The notes under the pieces were generated by a model that was not told the origin of the DNA, made no database searches, and worked only from the letters and a program-made list of their open reading frames with translations. Shown here piece after piece: positions 44,830 through 53,610 of a stretch of 64,000 nucleotides of DNA. Within the stretch, counting starts at the first letter, position 1. Each line of letters opens with the position of its first letter. This DNA is from CAYQTE01 sp964420285 (lineage in GTDB: Bacteria > Planctomycetota > Phycisphaerae > Tepidisphaerales > Tepidisphaeraceae). Location of the stretch: contig CAYQTE010000002.1 of assembly GCA_964420285.1 (NCBI GenBank), forward strand, positions 62,001 through 126,000. The letters run 5' to 3'. Both the position numbers and the translations under genes were made by a program.

Positions 44830-45540
44830 CTATAGCTGCAATCGCGTGGAACACGAATGCACGGTTGCCGCGGGGTAGGTTCGCCTGGCGGCGGATTTCA
44901 TCCACTGGTGTTCAATCCATTCGATCCAGGCGTCCAGACCTTCGCCGGTGGTGCTGGACAATTCCATCAGTTCGACATCGGGATTGAGCCGGTGGATATC
45001 GTCGCGAAACAGCTCGATGTTGAACGGCACATAGGGCAGCAGATCGGTCTTGTTGAGCAGGAGCAGCGAGGATTCCTGAACGATATAGGGGTGCTTGGCG
45101 GCCTTGTCGTCGCCGCCGGTGGTGCAGAACATGCCGACTTTCGCGTCCTGGCCGAGATCGAAGCCGATGGGGCAGATGAGATTGCCGACGTTTTCGATGA
45201 ACAGGATATCGAGGTGTTCGATGTCGATGCGAGAGAGTCCCTGCATGACGTGATGGGCTTCGAGATGGCAGCCCTTGCCGGTGTTGATCTGGACGACGTT
45301 GTCGGTGAACCTGGCCATGCGGTCGGCATCGCGCTGGGTGGTGAGATCGCCGACGATGACGCCGACGCGAAGCGTGGGACGCAGTCGCTGCAGCGTGGCC
45401 TCGATCAGTGCGGTTTTGCCGCAGCCGGGTGCGCCCATGAGATCCAGCGAGAATACGCCGGCGTTGCCAAGCCGCGTGCGGTTGAGTGCGGCCATCTCGT
45501 CGTTGAGCTTCAGGATGTTTTCGACAACCTGCACCTGCAT
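44830..45540 (-). CDS. hypB: Hydrogenase nickel-incorporation GTPase HypB
   Basis: HypB supplies Ni to the hydrogenase large subunit, using GTP. The 236-residue protein has P-loop GAPGCGKT (36-43), GDLTTQRDADRM, the NTGKGCHLEAHHV segment with the metal-binding Cys/His, ENVGNLICPIGFDLG, and NKTDLLP. The N-terminal CxxCGC and His-rich nickel stores of some HypBs are absent. The C-terminus carries an extra 20 residues (RRTYPAATVHSCSTRLQL). It is the last gene of the hyp/hox operon and its start overlaps hypA by 31 bases. Confidence 0.95.
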   Translation of the reverse strand: MQVQVVENILKLNDEMAALNRTRLGNAGVFSLDLMGAPGCGKTALIEATLQRLRPTLRVGVIVGDLTTQRDADRMARFTDNVVQINTGKGCHLEAHHVMQGLSRIDIEHLDILFIENVGNLICPIGFDLGQDAKVGMFCTTGGDDKAAKHPYIVQESSLLLLNKTDLLPYVPFNIELFRDDIHRLNPDVELMELSSTTGEGLDAWIEWIEHQWMKSAARRTYPAATVHSCSTRLQL

Positions 45541-45884
45541 GATGGATTCCTTTCACTTTCGGCGTCATCAACTTCAATGGAAAGCAATTGCAGTTCGTCC
45601 CCGCCGATGGGGCGAATGCGGGACGATCCGCAGGCACAAGTCCGGGCCAGTTCCGCGTCCTCCCACTCACGGCCGCAATCGGCGCAGCGCATCTTCCACG
45701 GCAGAACGGTCATGTTGAGCGTCACATCCTCCTGGCCGATGCCCAGCCAGGCGGTCTGCATGCAGTCGGGGTCGATGCATCGCATGGGACCGGCGACCAT
45801 GCGGATGGACAGGAGCGTGGCGCCCGGCGGCAGGTGGCTGCGGGCCAGGTCCAGCACCGATTGGGCGATCGACAGCTCATGCAT
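45510..45884 (-). CDS. hypA: Hydrogenase maturation nickel metallochaperone HypA
   Basis: HypA delivers Ni together with HypB. The 124-residue protein begins MHELSIAQ, whose Met1-His2 bind nickel. The zinc site has Cys67-x2-Cys70 and then Cys83-x-Cys85 (RTCACGSS), whereas the family rule is CxxC for both pairs. The last 15 residues (RNPSCRCRLSKTS) lie in the region overlapping hypB and are not family-like. It overlaps the protease gene by 8 bases at its start. Confidence 0.93.
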   Translation of the reverse strand: MHELSIAQSVLDLARSHLPPGATLLSIRMVAGPMRCIDPDCMQTAWLGIGQEDVTLNMTVLPWKMRCADCGREWEDAELARTCACGSSRIRPIGGDELQLLSIEVDDAESERNPSCRCRLSKTS

Positions 45885-46368
45885 GGTGGTGCTCCAGGTT
45901 GTCGGCGGTCTGCTGGACGGTATCGACCACCTGCTGAACCAGCAGCGGAATGGCCTGCTTCACCTGCTGGGACAGGCCCTGCTCAAACCCGAAACGCGCG
46001 GCGCCGATGTGAAAGAGGACGGCCTGCGGCGCGTGGCCGTACAGCGCCAGGGCCATGCACAAAAGCTGCTGCGGCGACTGCTGATGCCCGATCGAACGGC
46101 CGCCGTCGCAATCGGCGGCGATGTCTTTGCGGCGCACCTGTCCGGCCGGGAGATTCCAGTCGGCATCGATGAAGATGGCCAACTGGCATCGGCTGAGTCG
46201 CTGGCTCATTTCCGGCAGCAATTGGTGAGCGACCAGCACCTCGGCGGTGTGCGCGGGCAACCGCTTGCGCAGGGCTTCGGCGGCGGTGGGGCCGGCGCCA
46301 TCGTCGCCGCGCAGCACGTTGCCGTAGCCGAGCACCAGGACCGGGCGGTCAGTTTCGGTCCAGGGCAT
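45877..46368 (-). CDS. hoxW: Hydrogenase maturation protease
   Basis: A 163-residue endopeptidase that removes the C-terminal tail of the large subunit once Ni is inserted. It reads [18 protein letters not shown] (Asp22 in the place of the usual Ni-binding Glu), FIDADW (Asp68/70) and [14 protein letters not shown] (His95), the three ligands expected in the HyaD/HybD/HoxW family. It overlaps the hoxH 3' end by 20 bases and hypA by 8 bases. Symbol given by operon context. Confidence 0.88.
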   Translation of the reverse strand: MPWTETDRPVLVLGYGNVLRGDDGAGPTAAEALRKRLPAHTAEVLVAHQLLPEMSQRLSRCQLAIFIDADWNLPAGQVRRKDIAADCDGGRSIGHQQSPQQLLCMALALYGHAPQAVLFHIGAARFGFEQGLSQQVKQAIPLLVQQVVDTVQQTADNLEHHHA

Positions 46369-47773
46369 GGATCACCTCGCCGGCTGAACTGACCAGCTCG
46401 ATGCGCATGGGCATTTTCCCGATGGCGTGTGTGGCGCAGGAGAGACACGGGTCGTAGCAGCGGATGACCGCCTCGACGCGGTTGAGGGCGCCCTCGGAGA
46501 CCTTGCCGCCGGAGATGAAATGCTGGGCCGCCTGAAGGATGCCGCGGTTCATCGCCAGGTTGTTATGGCCGGTGGCGATGATGAGGTTGGCCCAGACCAT
46601 CAGCCCATTGTCGTCGATGCGGTAATGGTGGATGAGGGTTCCGCGCGGGGCCTCGGCGACGCCGACGCCCTCGTTGCGGTTGGGCCGGGCGCGGGCGCGC
46701 ACCTTGGTGGAGAGGATGGTCGGATCCTTGAGCAACTGCTCCATCTTCTCGATGCCGAAAAGGATCTCGATGAGGCGGGCGTGATGGTAATGGAAGGAGC
46801 TGAGGACGGCGCCGCGCTGAATCTCGCGGAACTCGGCCCATTCCTGATCGGCGATCGGCGTGCCGCAGTAATCGACGATGTTGAGCCTCGCCAGCGGGCC
46901 CACGCGATAGATGCCCTGCGGATAGCCCATTTCCTTGAAGTACGGGAACTTCATAAAGCTGTAGGGCTCGACGGCCTCGGCGATGATCTCCTGGTAGCGC
47001 TGCGGCGGGAACTTGTCCAGCACGATCTCGCCCTTGGAATCGACCACGCGGAGCAGGCCGTCGTAGTGTTCCAGACCGCCGGTCTCGGTGATCAGGCCCA
47101 TGAACAGCGTGGGGAAATTGGCGAAGGTGCGGGCTTCGGCGCTGAACTGATCGGCGACGCGCTTGTACCACTGGAGGGTGCGCTGGGCGATGTCCAGGGC
47201 TTCGGGGAGCATGGCGAGCATCTTGTCGCGATCGGCGGCGACCAGGGCCTTGTTGACGCCGCCGGCGACGGCCCAGGCGGGATGGATCTTCTTGCCGCCG
47301 AGGATTTCGATGATGGTCTGGCCGATCTGGCGCAGACGGATTCCATCGCGGGCGAGCTGGGGGTTTTCCTGCAAGACGCCGAAGATATGGCGTTTGGCGG
47401 GATCGGCGTCGAAGCCCATGAGCAGGTCGGGGCTGGAGAGATGGAAGAAGCTCAGGGCGTGGGATTGCACGATCTGGGCCAGGTTCATGAGCCGGCGCAG
47501 GTTGGCGGCGGTTTCGGGAATCTTGACGGCCAGCAGGTCGTCGCAGGCCTTGGCCGAAGCGGTCAGGTGGCTGACCGGACAGATGCCGCAGGTGCGGGCC
47601 ATGAGCGAGGGCATTTCTGTGAGGGGCCGGCCTTCGCAGAACTTCTCGAAGCCGCGGAACTGGGTGACGTGGAACATGGCGTCGGCGATGTCGCCGGCGT
47701 CGTTCATTTTCAAGGTGATCTTCGCGTGACCCTCGATGCGGGTCACGGGGTCAATGACAATATCGCGTGGCAT
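46349..47773 (-). CDS. hoxH: [NiFe] hydrogenase large subunit HoxH (group 3d)
   Basis: The catalytic subunit, 474 residues from ATG at 47773. The N-terminal Ni ligands are Cys62 and Cys65 in [10 protein letters not shown] (the common form has RICGIC), and the C-terminal ligands Cys443 and Cys446 in DPCLSCATH. Cleavage by HoxW is expected after His449, removing [10 protein letters not shown] and the following 15 residues. Wording such as [33 protein letters not shown] and [17 protein letters not shown] is close to HoxH of bidirectional NAD-linked enzymes. Together with HoxY it interconverts H2 with protons and electrons, passed on through HoxEFU to NAD(P). Confidence 0.96.
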   Translation of the reverse strand: MPRDIVIDPVTRIEGHAKITLKMNDAGDIADAMFHVTQFRGFEKFCEGRPLTEMPSLMARTCGICPVSHLTASAKACDDLLAVKIPETAANLRRLMNLAQIVQSHALSFFHLSSPDLLMGFDADPAKRHIFGVLQENPQLARDGIRLRQIGQTIIEILGGKKIHPAWAVAGGVNKALVAADRDKMLAMLPEALDIAQRTLQWYKRVADQFSAEARTFANFPTLFMGLITETGGLEHYDGLLRVVDSKGEIVLDKFPPQRYQEIIAEAVEPYSFMKFPYFKEMGYPQGIYRVGPLARLNIVDYCGTPIADQEWAEFREIQRGAVLSSFHYHHARLIEILFGIEKMEQLLKDPTILSTKVRARARPNRNEGVGVAEAPRGTLIHHYRIDDNGLMVWANLIIATGHNNLAMNRGILQAAQHFISGGKVSEGALNRVEAVIRCYDPCLSCATHAIGKMPMRIELVSSAGEVIHALDRN

Positions 47774-47786
47774 TGCAACTACCTTT

Positions 47787-48335
47787 CTAACGACCAAATC
47801 GCGTGACAGTCGCGGGGTTGGGCGTGCGCCCCGCGAGCAATTCGCTGACAACATAGTGGATGGCATCGGCCGGAGGCGGGCAGCCGGGGACGAAGAAATC
47901 GACTTTGACCACTTCGTGGACCGGTCGGACGCGTTCCAGCAGGACCGGCAGATAGGAGGTCGGTTTCTGTTTCTGGATCGCGGCGTTCTCGAAGTAGGCG
48001 CGATTGAAAGCGGCTTCGGTGCCGAAGGGATTCCGCATGGCCGGCACATTGCCGGTCACGGCGCAGTCGCCCAGGGCGATGAGGATCTTGGTGTGCCGGC
48101 GAATCTTGTGAATCTTCTCGATATCCTCATCGGTGCTGACGGAGCCCTCGACGAGGGTGACATCGACGGAATCGGGGAACTGCTTGTGATCCACCAGCGG
48201 GCTGTAGACCAGGTCGATCACGGGGGCCAGATCGACGAGGCGCTGGTCCATGTCCAGGAACGACATGTGGCAGCCGGAGCAGCCGTCGAGCCACACCGTG
48301 GCGACACGCACTTTTTTGTTGGGTTGGTCGGTCAT
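47787..48335 (-). CDS. hoxY: [NiFe] hydrogenase small subunit HoxY
   Basis: A 182-residue electron-transfer subunit without signal peptide, hence cytoplasmic. The four cysteines of the proximal [4Fe-4S] cluster are Cys19 and Cys22 (DGCSGCHMS), Cys90 (LGDCAVTGN) and Cys151 (VPGCPPPAD). As in other HoxY proteins the medial and distal cluster region is missing. Its start overlaps the hoxU stop by ATGA, and hoxH follows 13 bases after its end. Confidence 0.96.
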   Translation of the reverse strand: MTDQPNKKVRVATVWLDGCSGCHMSFLDMDQRLVDLAPVIDLVYSPLVDHKQFPDSVDVTLVEGSVSTDEDIEKIHKIRRHTKILIALGDCAVTGNVPAMRNPFGTEAAFNRAYFENAAIQKQKPTSYLPVLLERVRPVHEVVKVDFFVPGCPPPADAIHYVVSELLAGRTPNPATVTRFGR

Positions 48336-49051
48336 GATTGTCTTTCTCGCATTTGCGTGAGGTAGGGCAGGAAATCATCGTCCTTTTCCATTTCGGCGAC
48401 GCCGGTGCCCTTGCGGGTCAGTGCGCCGGTGGGGCAGAGGCGAACGCATTTGCCGCAGCCGGTGCAGCTCTGGGAATCCGCCCAGGGCTGATCGAGGTCG
48501 ATGATGACGCGCGATTCGACGCCGCGGCCGGCGATGTCCCAGGTGTGGGCGCCTTCGATTTCCTCGCAGACGCGCACGCACCGGGTACACAGCACGCAGC
48601 GGTTGTGATCCAGTCGGAACAGGTCGTTGGACGAGTCGAACGGCAGTTTCGGATAGCGGTAGGGGATGTCGATATGGGTGATCTCCATCTCCACGGCCAG
48701 GTCTTGCAGTTCGCAGTGCCCGTTGGACACGCAGACCGAGCAGACGTGATTGCGCTCGGAAAAGAGCAACTGGACGATGGTGCGCCGGTATTTGGCCAGG
48801 CGCGGGGAATTGGTCGTGACCTCCATTCCCTCGGTGACCTTGGTGACGCACGCCGGCAGCAGCTTGTTGATCCCCTTGATCTCGACCAGGCACAGGCGGC
48901 AGGCGCCCCAGCCGGAGAGACCTTCGAGGAAGCAGAGCGTGGGAATATGGATCTTGTTTTCCTTACAGACGTCAAGAATGGTTTCGTCGGCGCGGCCGCC
49001 GACATCCTTGCCGTCGATTTTCAGCGTGACTACGGCGGTTGAAACACTCAT
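48332..49051 (-). CDS. hoxU: Bidirectional hydrogenase diaphorase subunit HoxU
   Basis: A 239-residue NuoG-N-terminal-like subunit carrying several clusters. Cys40, 51, 54 and 68 (TLCFLEG, GACRLC, PACVT) bind [2Fe-2S]; [16 protein letters not shown] binds a His/Cys [4Fe-4S]; [11 protein letters not shown] and [16 protein letters not shown] bind two further [4Fe-4S]. It wires HoxF to HoxY. It overlaps hoxF and hoxY by four bases on each side. Confidence 0.95.
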   Translation of the reverse strand: MSVSTAVVTLKIDGKDVGGRADETILDVCKENKIHIPTLCFLEGLSGWGACRLCLVEIKGINKLLPACVTKVTEGMEVTTNSPRLAKYRRTIVQLLFSERNHVCSVCVSNGHCELQDLAVEMEITHIDIPYRYPKLPFDSSNDLFRLDHNRCVLCTRCVRVCEEIEGAHTWDIAGRGVESRVIIDLDQPWADSQSCTGCGKCVRLCPTGALTRKGTGVAEMEKDDDFLPYLTQMRERQS

Positions 49052-50697
49052 GGAACAGTCTCCTTTGCGCCGGCTGCGACGGGCTCAGCCGTGGAATCAT
49101 CGGGTTGCAGAAGATCGGCGTATTCCTTGCGGAAATAACGCATGGTGGAAAGGACGGGATTGGGCGCGGTCTGGCCCAGGCCGCAGAGGCTGGTGCTCTT
49201 GACCATGTCGCACAATTCCTCCAGAAGCTGCACGTCGCGCTGCGTGGCTTTGCGGGCGATGATCTTCTTGAGCAGGTCGTGCATCTGAACGGTTCCGGCG
49301 CGGCAGGGGACGCATTTCCCGCAGGATTCGCTCATGCAGAATTCCATGAAGAACCGGGCGACGTCGACCATGCTGGACGTCTCGTCCATGATGATCATGC
49401 CGCCGGAACCCATGATCGATCCGACTTTCGCCAGCGAATCGTAATCGACCGGCATGTCCAGGAACTGCTCGGGGATGCAGCCGCCGGAGGGTCCGCCGGT
49501 CTGCACGGCCTTGAACTTCTTGCCGTCGGGGATTCCGCCGCCAATGTCGAAAATGATCTCCCGGAGCGTGATGCCCATGGGGATTTCGATGAGGCCGGTG
49601 TTGTTGACTTTTCCGGCCAGGGCGAAGGTCTTGGTTCCCTTGCTCTTTTCCGTGCCGATGCCGGCGTACCAGTTGCCGCCGTTGCGGAGGATCGGGGCGA
49701 TATTGGCGAAGGTTTCGACGTTATTGATGAGGGTGGGCGCGCCCCACAGGCCGGATTCCGCCGGGAAGGGTGGCCGCGGGCGCGGCTGGCCGCGCTGGCC
49801 GGCGATGCTGGCGATCAGGGCGGTTTCCTCGCCGCACACGAAAGCGCCGGCGCCCAGGCGGATGTCGATCTTGAAGCTGAACGGCGTGCCGAAGATGTTG
49901 TTGCCCAGCAGGCCGATTTTGTCGGCCTGACGGATGGCGACCTTGAGCCGCTGAACGGCCAGGGGATACTCGGAGCGGACGTAGATGTAACCGTAGCTGG
50001 CACCGATGGCGTAGGCGGCGATGGCCATGCCCTCGAGCACGCGATGCGGATCGCTTTCCAGCACGCTGCGGTCCATGAACGCGCCCGGATCGCCCTCGTC
50101 GGCGTTGCAGATCACGTACTTGGTGGGGGCATTGGCCTTGGCGACCATGCTCCACTTGAGCCCGGTGGGGAATCCCGCGCCGCCGCGGCCGCGAAGCCCG
50201 CTGCGCGATACCTGCTCGATCACCTCGGGCCGCGTCATGCCGGTCAGCGCCTTGTGAAGGGCGGCATAACCGTCGGCGGCGATGTATTCCTCGATCCGTT
50301 CCGGATCGATGGCGCCGCAGTTTTCCAGCACGATCTTCTTCTGCCGCGTGAAGAACGGCACATCCGTCGGGCAGTCAAGCCGTTTCACGGGCTTGTCGGC
50401 CTTCACGCCGTCGATGATGTCCGCGGCGTCCTGCGGCTTCACGCCCTGATACATGACATTCTTGGCCGGCAGCGACACCAGAGGTCCGGCGGCGCAGAGG
50501 CCCATGCAGCCGACGCCCTTGACGTGGCATTGGCCTTCCAGGCCCTTGGCCTTGATCTCCGCTTCCAGGGCTTCTTTCACCTGCTGGCTCTGCGAGGAGA
50601 TGCAGCCGGCGGCGACGCACACGTGCAGATGGTTGGGACATTTCCTGCACGACTCTTTTTCCGTTTCCGCAATCTGTTCCAGTTCATCAACTGTCAT
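49048..50697 (-). CDS. hoxF: Bidirectional hydrogenase diaphorase subunit HoxF
   Basis: A 549-residue NuoF-like subunit that binds FMN and NAD(H). The N-terminal 110 residues are a thioredoxin-like [2Fe-2S] module ([29 protein letters not shown]). The core has [39 protein letters not shown] [25 protein letters not shown] and the C-terminal [4Fe-4S] [12 protein letters not shown]. It overlaps hoxE by 11 bases and hoxU by 4. Electron acceptor (NAD or NADP) cannot be settled from sequence. Confidence 0.95.
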   Translation of the reverse strand: MTVDELEQIAETEKESCRKCPNHLHVCVAAGCISSQSQQVKEALEAEIKAKGLEGQCHVKGVGCMGLCAAGPLVSLPAKNVMYQGVKPQDAADIIDGVKADKPVKRLDCPTDVPFFTRQKKIVLENCGAIDPERIEEYIAADGYAALHKALTGMTRPEVIEQVSRSGLRGRGGAGFPTGLKWSMVAKANAPTKYVICNADEGDPGAFMDRSVLESDPHRVLEGMAIAAYAIGASYGYIYVRSEYPLAVQRLKVAIRQADKIGLLGNNIFGTPFSFKIDIRLGAGAFVCGEETALIASIAGQRGQPRPRPPFPAESGLWGAPTLINNVETFANIAPILRNGGNWYAGIGTEKSKGTKTFALAGKVNNTGLIEIPMGITLREIIFDIGGGIPDGKKFKAVQTGGPSGGCIPEQFLDMPVDYDSLAKVGSIMGSGGMIIMDETSSMVDVARFFMEFCMSESCGKCVPCRAGTVQMHDLLKKIIARKATQRDVQLLEELCDMVKSTSLCGLGQTAPNPVLSTMRYFRKEYADLLQPDDSTAEPVAAGAKETVP

Positions 50698-51193
50698 GGG
50701 TCACCTGCTTTTCAACGCGAGAGAGCAAATCACCGCTGGCGACCTTGCCGAGCACCGTGCCGTCGAGGACGGCGGCGGGAGCAAGCCCGCACGAGCCCAG
50801 GCACCGTGCCGTCAGGACCGAAAGCGCGCCGTCCCTGGTGGTTTCGCCCGCGGCGACGCCGTACTTCTGTTCCAGCTTCTCCAGCAATTCGTTGGCGCCC
50901 TTGATGTAACAGGCGGTGCCCAGGCACACGACGCACGTGTGTTTGCCCTGCGGCTTGAGCATGAAATGGTGGTAGAAGGTGGCCACGCCGAACACCTTGC
51001 TCAGCGGCAGGTGCAGCGATCCGGCCACGAAACGCAGGGCCGGCTCGTCAAGGTATCCGAAACACTCCTGGGCCGTGTGAAGCGCTTCGATCAGGCAGTT
51101 GCCCACGTAGCCGTGCCGCCGCATGGTGGCATCGACGATGCGCCAGCGTTTGTCGGCCGACGGCATCGCCATTTGTTTTGGGGGTGCATTCAT
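50687..51193 (-). CDS. hoxE: Bidirectional hydrogenase subunit HoxE
   Basis: A 168-residue NuoE-like [2Fe-2S] subunit. ATG at 51193 is chosen since [17 protein letters not shown] leads straight into the family fold. Cluster cysteines lie in [13 protein letters not shown] and [11 protein letters not shown]. HoxE is found in pentameric HoxEFUYH enzymes, as in cyanobacteria, and could connect the complex to ferredoxin. hypE lies 25 bases upstream. Confidence 0.93.
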   Translation of the reverse strand: MNAPPKQMAMPSADKRWRIVDATMRRHGYVGNCLIEALHTAQECFGYLDEPALRFVAGSLHLPLSKVFGVATFYHHFMLKPQGKHTCVVCLGTACYIKGANELLEKLEQKYGVAAGETTRDGALSVLTARCLGSCGLAPAAVLDGTVLGKVASGDLLSRVEKQVTHDS

Positions 51194-51218
51194 AATGACT
51201 CGCTCTCTGAAGGTTTCC

Positions 51219-52265
51219 TCAACATATCCGAGGCAATTGTTCTCCGTACGGTTTCTGAAGGATTCGATTTCCCCCCATGGTCGTCCGCAACTCGCACACG
51301 CCATCGGGTTCCGCGCCGACCACGCCGATCACTTGCGCGTCCCGCCCGTATTTTTCCGCCCGCAGCGCGTTAATCGCGTTGTCCACCGCTTCCGGCCGCA
51401 CCACGACGACAACCTTGCCTTCGTTGGCCACGTCCAGCGGATCGATGCCGAGCATGTCGGCGGCGTGGAGGGTTTCGGGGCGGACGGGAATGTCTTGTTC
51501 ATAGAGCGTGACGTGCAGCCCGGTCCGCGCGGCCAGGTCGGCGGCCACGCCGGCCAGTCCGCCGCGCGTGGGATCGCGCAGAAACACCACGCCCGCGACC
51601 TGCTCCAGCAGGCGGTAGATCATCTTGTTCAGCGGCGCCACGTCGCTGCGGACGACGCTCTGGATCTGCGGCATTTCGCGCGCCAGCATCACCGCCATGC
51701 CGTGGTCGGCGATTGTTCCGCTGACGATCAGCACGTCGCCCGGACGAACGGAACTGGGATGAACTTCGCTGGCGCCGATCGCGCCCACGCCCGCCGTGGT
51801 GATGTAGATTCCGTCGCCCTGTCCGTGGCCGACGACCTTGGTATCGCCGGTGACGACGCGCACCCCGGCTTCTCTTGCCGTGGCAGAAATCGAATCGAGG
51901 ATCTCATCGAGCACGCCGCGCTCCAGGCCCTCGGTCAGGATCAGGCTCAGCGCGATCCCCAGGGGTTTTGCCCCGCAGACGGCCAGATCGTTCACGGTGC
52001 CGCAGATCGAAAGCCGTCCAATGTCGCCGCCGGGGAATTTGATCGGCTTGACGATATAGCTGTCGATGGTCAGCGCGGTGCGTTCGGTGCCGGGCAGAAT
52101 CGCCGAATCCAGAAGTTCGTTGAGCACGCGATTGCCCAGACGCGGAAGAATGCAGGACACGAACAGCTCATCGGTGAGCTGGCCCCCGCCGCCGTGGGCC
52201 AGAGTGATGCGCTCGGCGGCACGGGATCGCGGCGATGTGACGGCTGGATCCGCTGTGGTTGTCAT
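51219..52265 (-). CDS. hypE: Hydrogenase maturation protein HypE
   Basis: HypE converts the carbamoyl group handed over by HypF into a thiocyanate on its C-terminal cysteine, the source of the CN ligands. The 348-residue protein has ITLAHGGGGQLTDELF, GTVNDLAVCGAKP, GDTKVVGHGQGDGIYITTAGVG in parts, and ends with PRIC, the exact catalytic C-terminus. ATG at 52265 overlaps the hypD stop (ATGA). Confidence 0.96.
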   Translation of the reverse strand: MTTTADPAVTSPRSRAAERITLAHGGGGQLTDELFVSCILPRLGNRVLNELLDSAILPGTERTALTIDSYIVKPIKFPGGDIGRLSICGTVNDLAVCGAKPLGIALSLILTEGLERGVLDEILDSISATAREAGVRVVTGDTKVVGHGQGDGIYITTAGVGAIGASEVHPSSVRPGDVLIVSGTIADHGMAVMLAREMPQIQSVVRSDVAPLNKMIYRLLEQVAGVVFLRDPTRGGLAGVAADLAARTGLHVTLYEQDIPVRPETLHAADMLGIDPLDVANEGKVVVVVRPEAVDNAINALRAEKYGRDAQVIGVVGAEPDGVCELRTTMGGNRILQKPYGEQLPRIC

Positions 52266-53386
52266 GACACGGCCCGGACCTTTCTGGGCGTTCGCACGCG
52301 GTGATATTTGAACCATGCCTGGCATGTGCCTTCGGAACTGACCATGCACGGCCCCAGCGCATGCACCGGCGTGCAGGTCTTGCCGAAGAGCTTGCAATCG
52401 GCGGGCGTGGCCCGGCCGGTGATCACATCGCCGCACCGGCAGCCCGAAGGTTCACGGCTCGTCGGCGCCGAGGGCGAAAATCGCAGCCGGGCGTCGTATT
52501 GCGCAAATTCCGGCCGAAGCGCCAGGCCGCTGTCCTTCAATTTGCCCAGGCCCCGCCATTGCCAGTCGGCGTGTGCGAAGACTCTGTCAATCAGCAGTTG
52601 GGCGGCCTGGTTGCCGTGTTCCGTCACCGCCTGCGAATAAAGATTTTCCAGAGCGGGCGTGCCGCCGGCCACCAGTTCCGTCAGCCGCGCCAGCGCGGCG
52701 GCGATCTGCGGACCTTCGAAGCCGGCGATGATACAGGGCAGATGATATTGGCTGACGATTGGCTCGAATGCCGCCGCGCCGGTGATGACCGACACATGGC
52801 CGGGGCAGAGAAACCCGTCCACGCGAACATCGCCGCTCTCCAGCAGCGCCCGCATCGCCGGCATGATGAGTTTGTGGCTGGTGAGGATCGAAAAATTCTT
52901 CAACTGGAGTCGCTGGGCTTCCAGAACGGCCGCGGCGGATGCGGGGGCGGTTGTTTCAAATCCCACCGCCGCGAACACGACCTGGCGATTCCGCTCGGCT
53001 TCGGCCAGGCGGACCGCGTCCAGCGACGAATAGACGATCCGGATATCCGCGCCCTCGGCACGGCATTGTTCCAGGCTTCCGTTTGATCCGATGACTCGCA
53101 GCATGTCGCCGTAGGTGCACAGCGTCATGCCCGGCATCCGCGCCAGTTCGATGAGTTGATCGATATCGCCCTGTGACGTGACACACACGGGACAGCCCGG
53201 ACCGCTCAAAAGCGTCACCGCCGGCGGCAGCAGGCTGTGCAGCCCGCAACGAAAAATGCTCATCGTGTGCGTGCCGCAGATCTCCATGAATCTGACCGAT
53301 TCGGTGAGCTGCTCCGCGGCGGCCCGCAGCCGGCGCAGCGAATCCCGGGTCTGGTCTTGCACGTCCAGGACGGCCGCGAAATTCAT
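52262..53386 (-). CDS. hypD: Hydrogenase maturation protein HypD
   Basis: HypD is the [4Fe-4S] scaffold on which Fe(CN)2CO is assembled together with HypC. The 374 residues contain RFMEICGTHTMSIFRCG, LSGPGCPVCVT, AVGFETTAP, FLCPGHVSVI and the C-terminal cluster cysteines in SGCRCGDVITG, ADCKLFGKTCTP and GPCMVSSEGTC. Its start overlaps the hypC stop by four bases, and it overlaps hypE likewise. Confidence 0.97.
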   Translation of the reverse strand: MNFAAVLDVQDQTRDSLRRLRAAAEQLTESVRFMEICGTHTMSIFRCGLHSLLPPAVTLLSGPGCPVCVTSQGDIDQLIELARMPGMTLCTYGDMLRVIGSNGSLEQCRAEGADIRIVYSSLDAVRLAEAERNRQVVFAAVGFETTAPASAAAVLEAQRLQLKNFSILTSHKLIMPAMRALLESGDVRVDGFLCPGHVSVITGAAAFEPIVSQYHLPCIIAGFEGPQIAAALARLTELVAGGTPALENLYSQAVTEHGNQAAQLLIDRVFAHADWQWRGLGKLKDSGLALRPEFAQYDARLRFSPSAPTSREPSGCRCGDVITGRATPADCKLFGKTCTPVHALGPCMVSSEGTCQAWFKYHRVRTPRKVRAVS

Positions 53387-53610
53387 GGCTGACCTCCGGC
53401 AATGCGCAGATCCTTAACGACGGCCCAGGTGGCCTGGGCTTCCTGTTCATCCAATGTCTGGATGGCGAATCCCGCGTGCAGGAGCACCCAGTCGCCGACC
53501 TTGGATTCGGGCACGAGCATGGTGCTGATCTGCACCTGGTTGCCGTGCAGATCGGCCGTCGCCGTTGTGCCGCTACACGTCACGAGTCGAGCTGGAACCG
53601 CTAAGCACAT
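53383..53610 (-). CDS. hypC: Hydrogenase maturation chaperone HypC
   Basis: A 75-residue chaperone starting MCLAVPARLV; Cys2 carries the Fe(CN)2CO precursor between HypD and HoxH. The rest (VGDWVLLHAGFAIQTLDEQEAQ in part) is a standard HypC/HupF beta barrel. The start at 53610 overlaps the hypF 3' end by 10 bases and its stop overlaps hypD by four. Confidence 0.96.
   Translation of the reverse strand: MCLAVPARLVTCSGTTATADLHGNQVQISTMLVPESKVGDWVLLHAGFAIQTLDEQEAQATWAVVKDLRIAGGQP

Noticed and set aside
49039..50904. Long plus-strand open frame of 621 codons
   Set aside because: Exact antisense of hoxF, whose protein is unmistakable. The opposite-strand frame is a codon-bias artefact.
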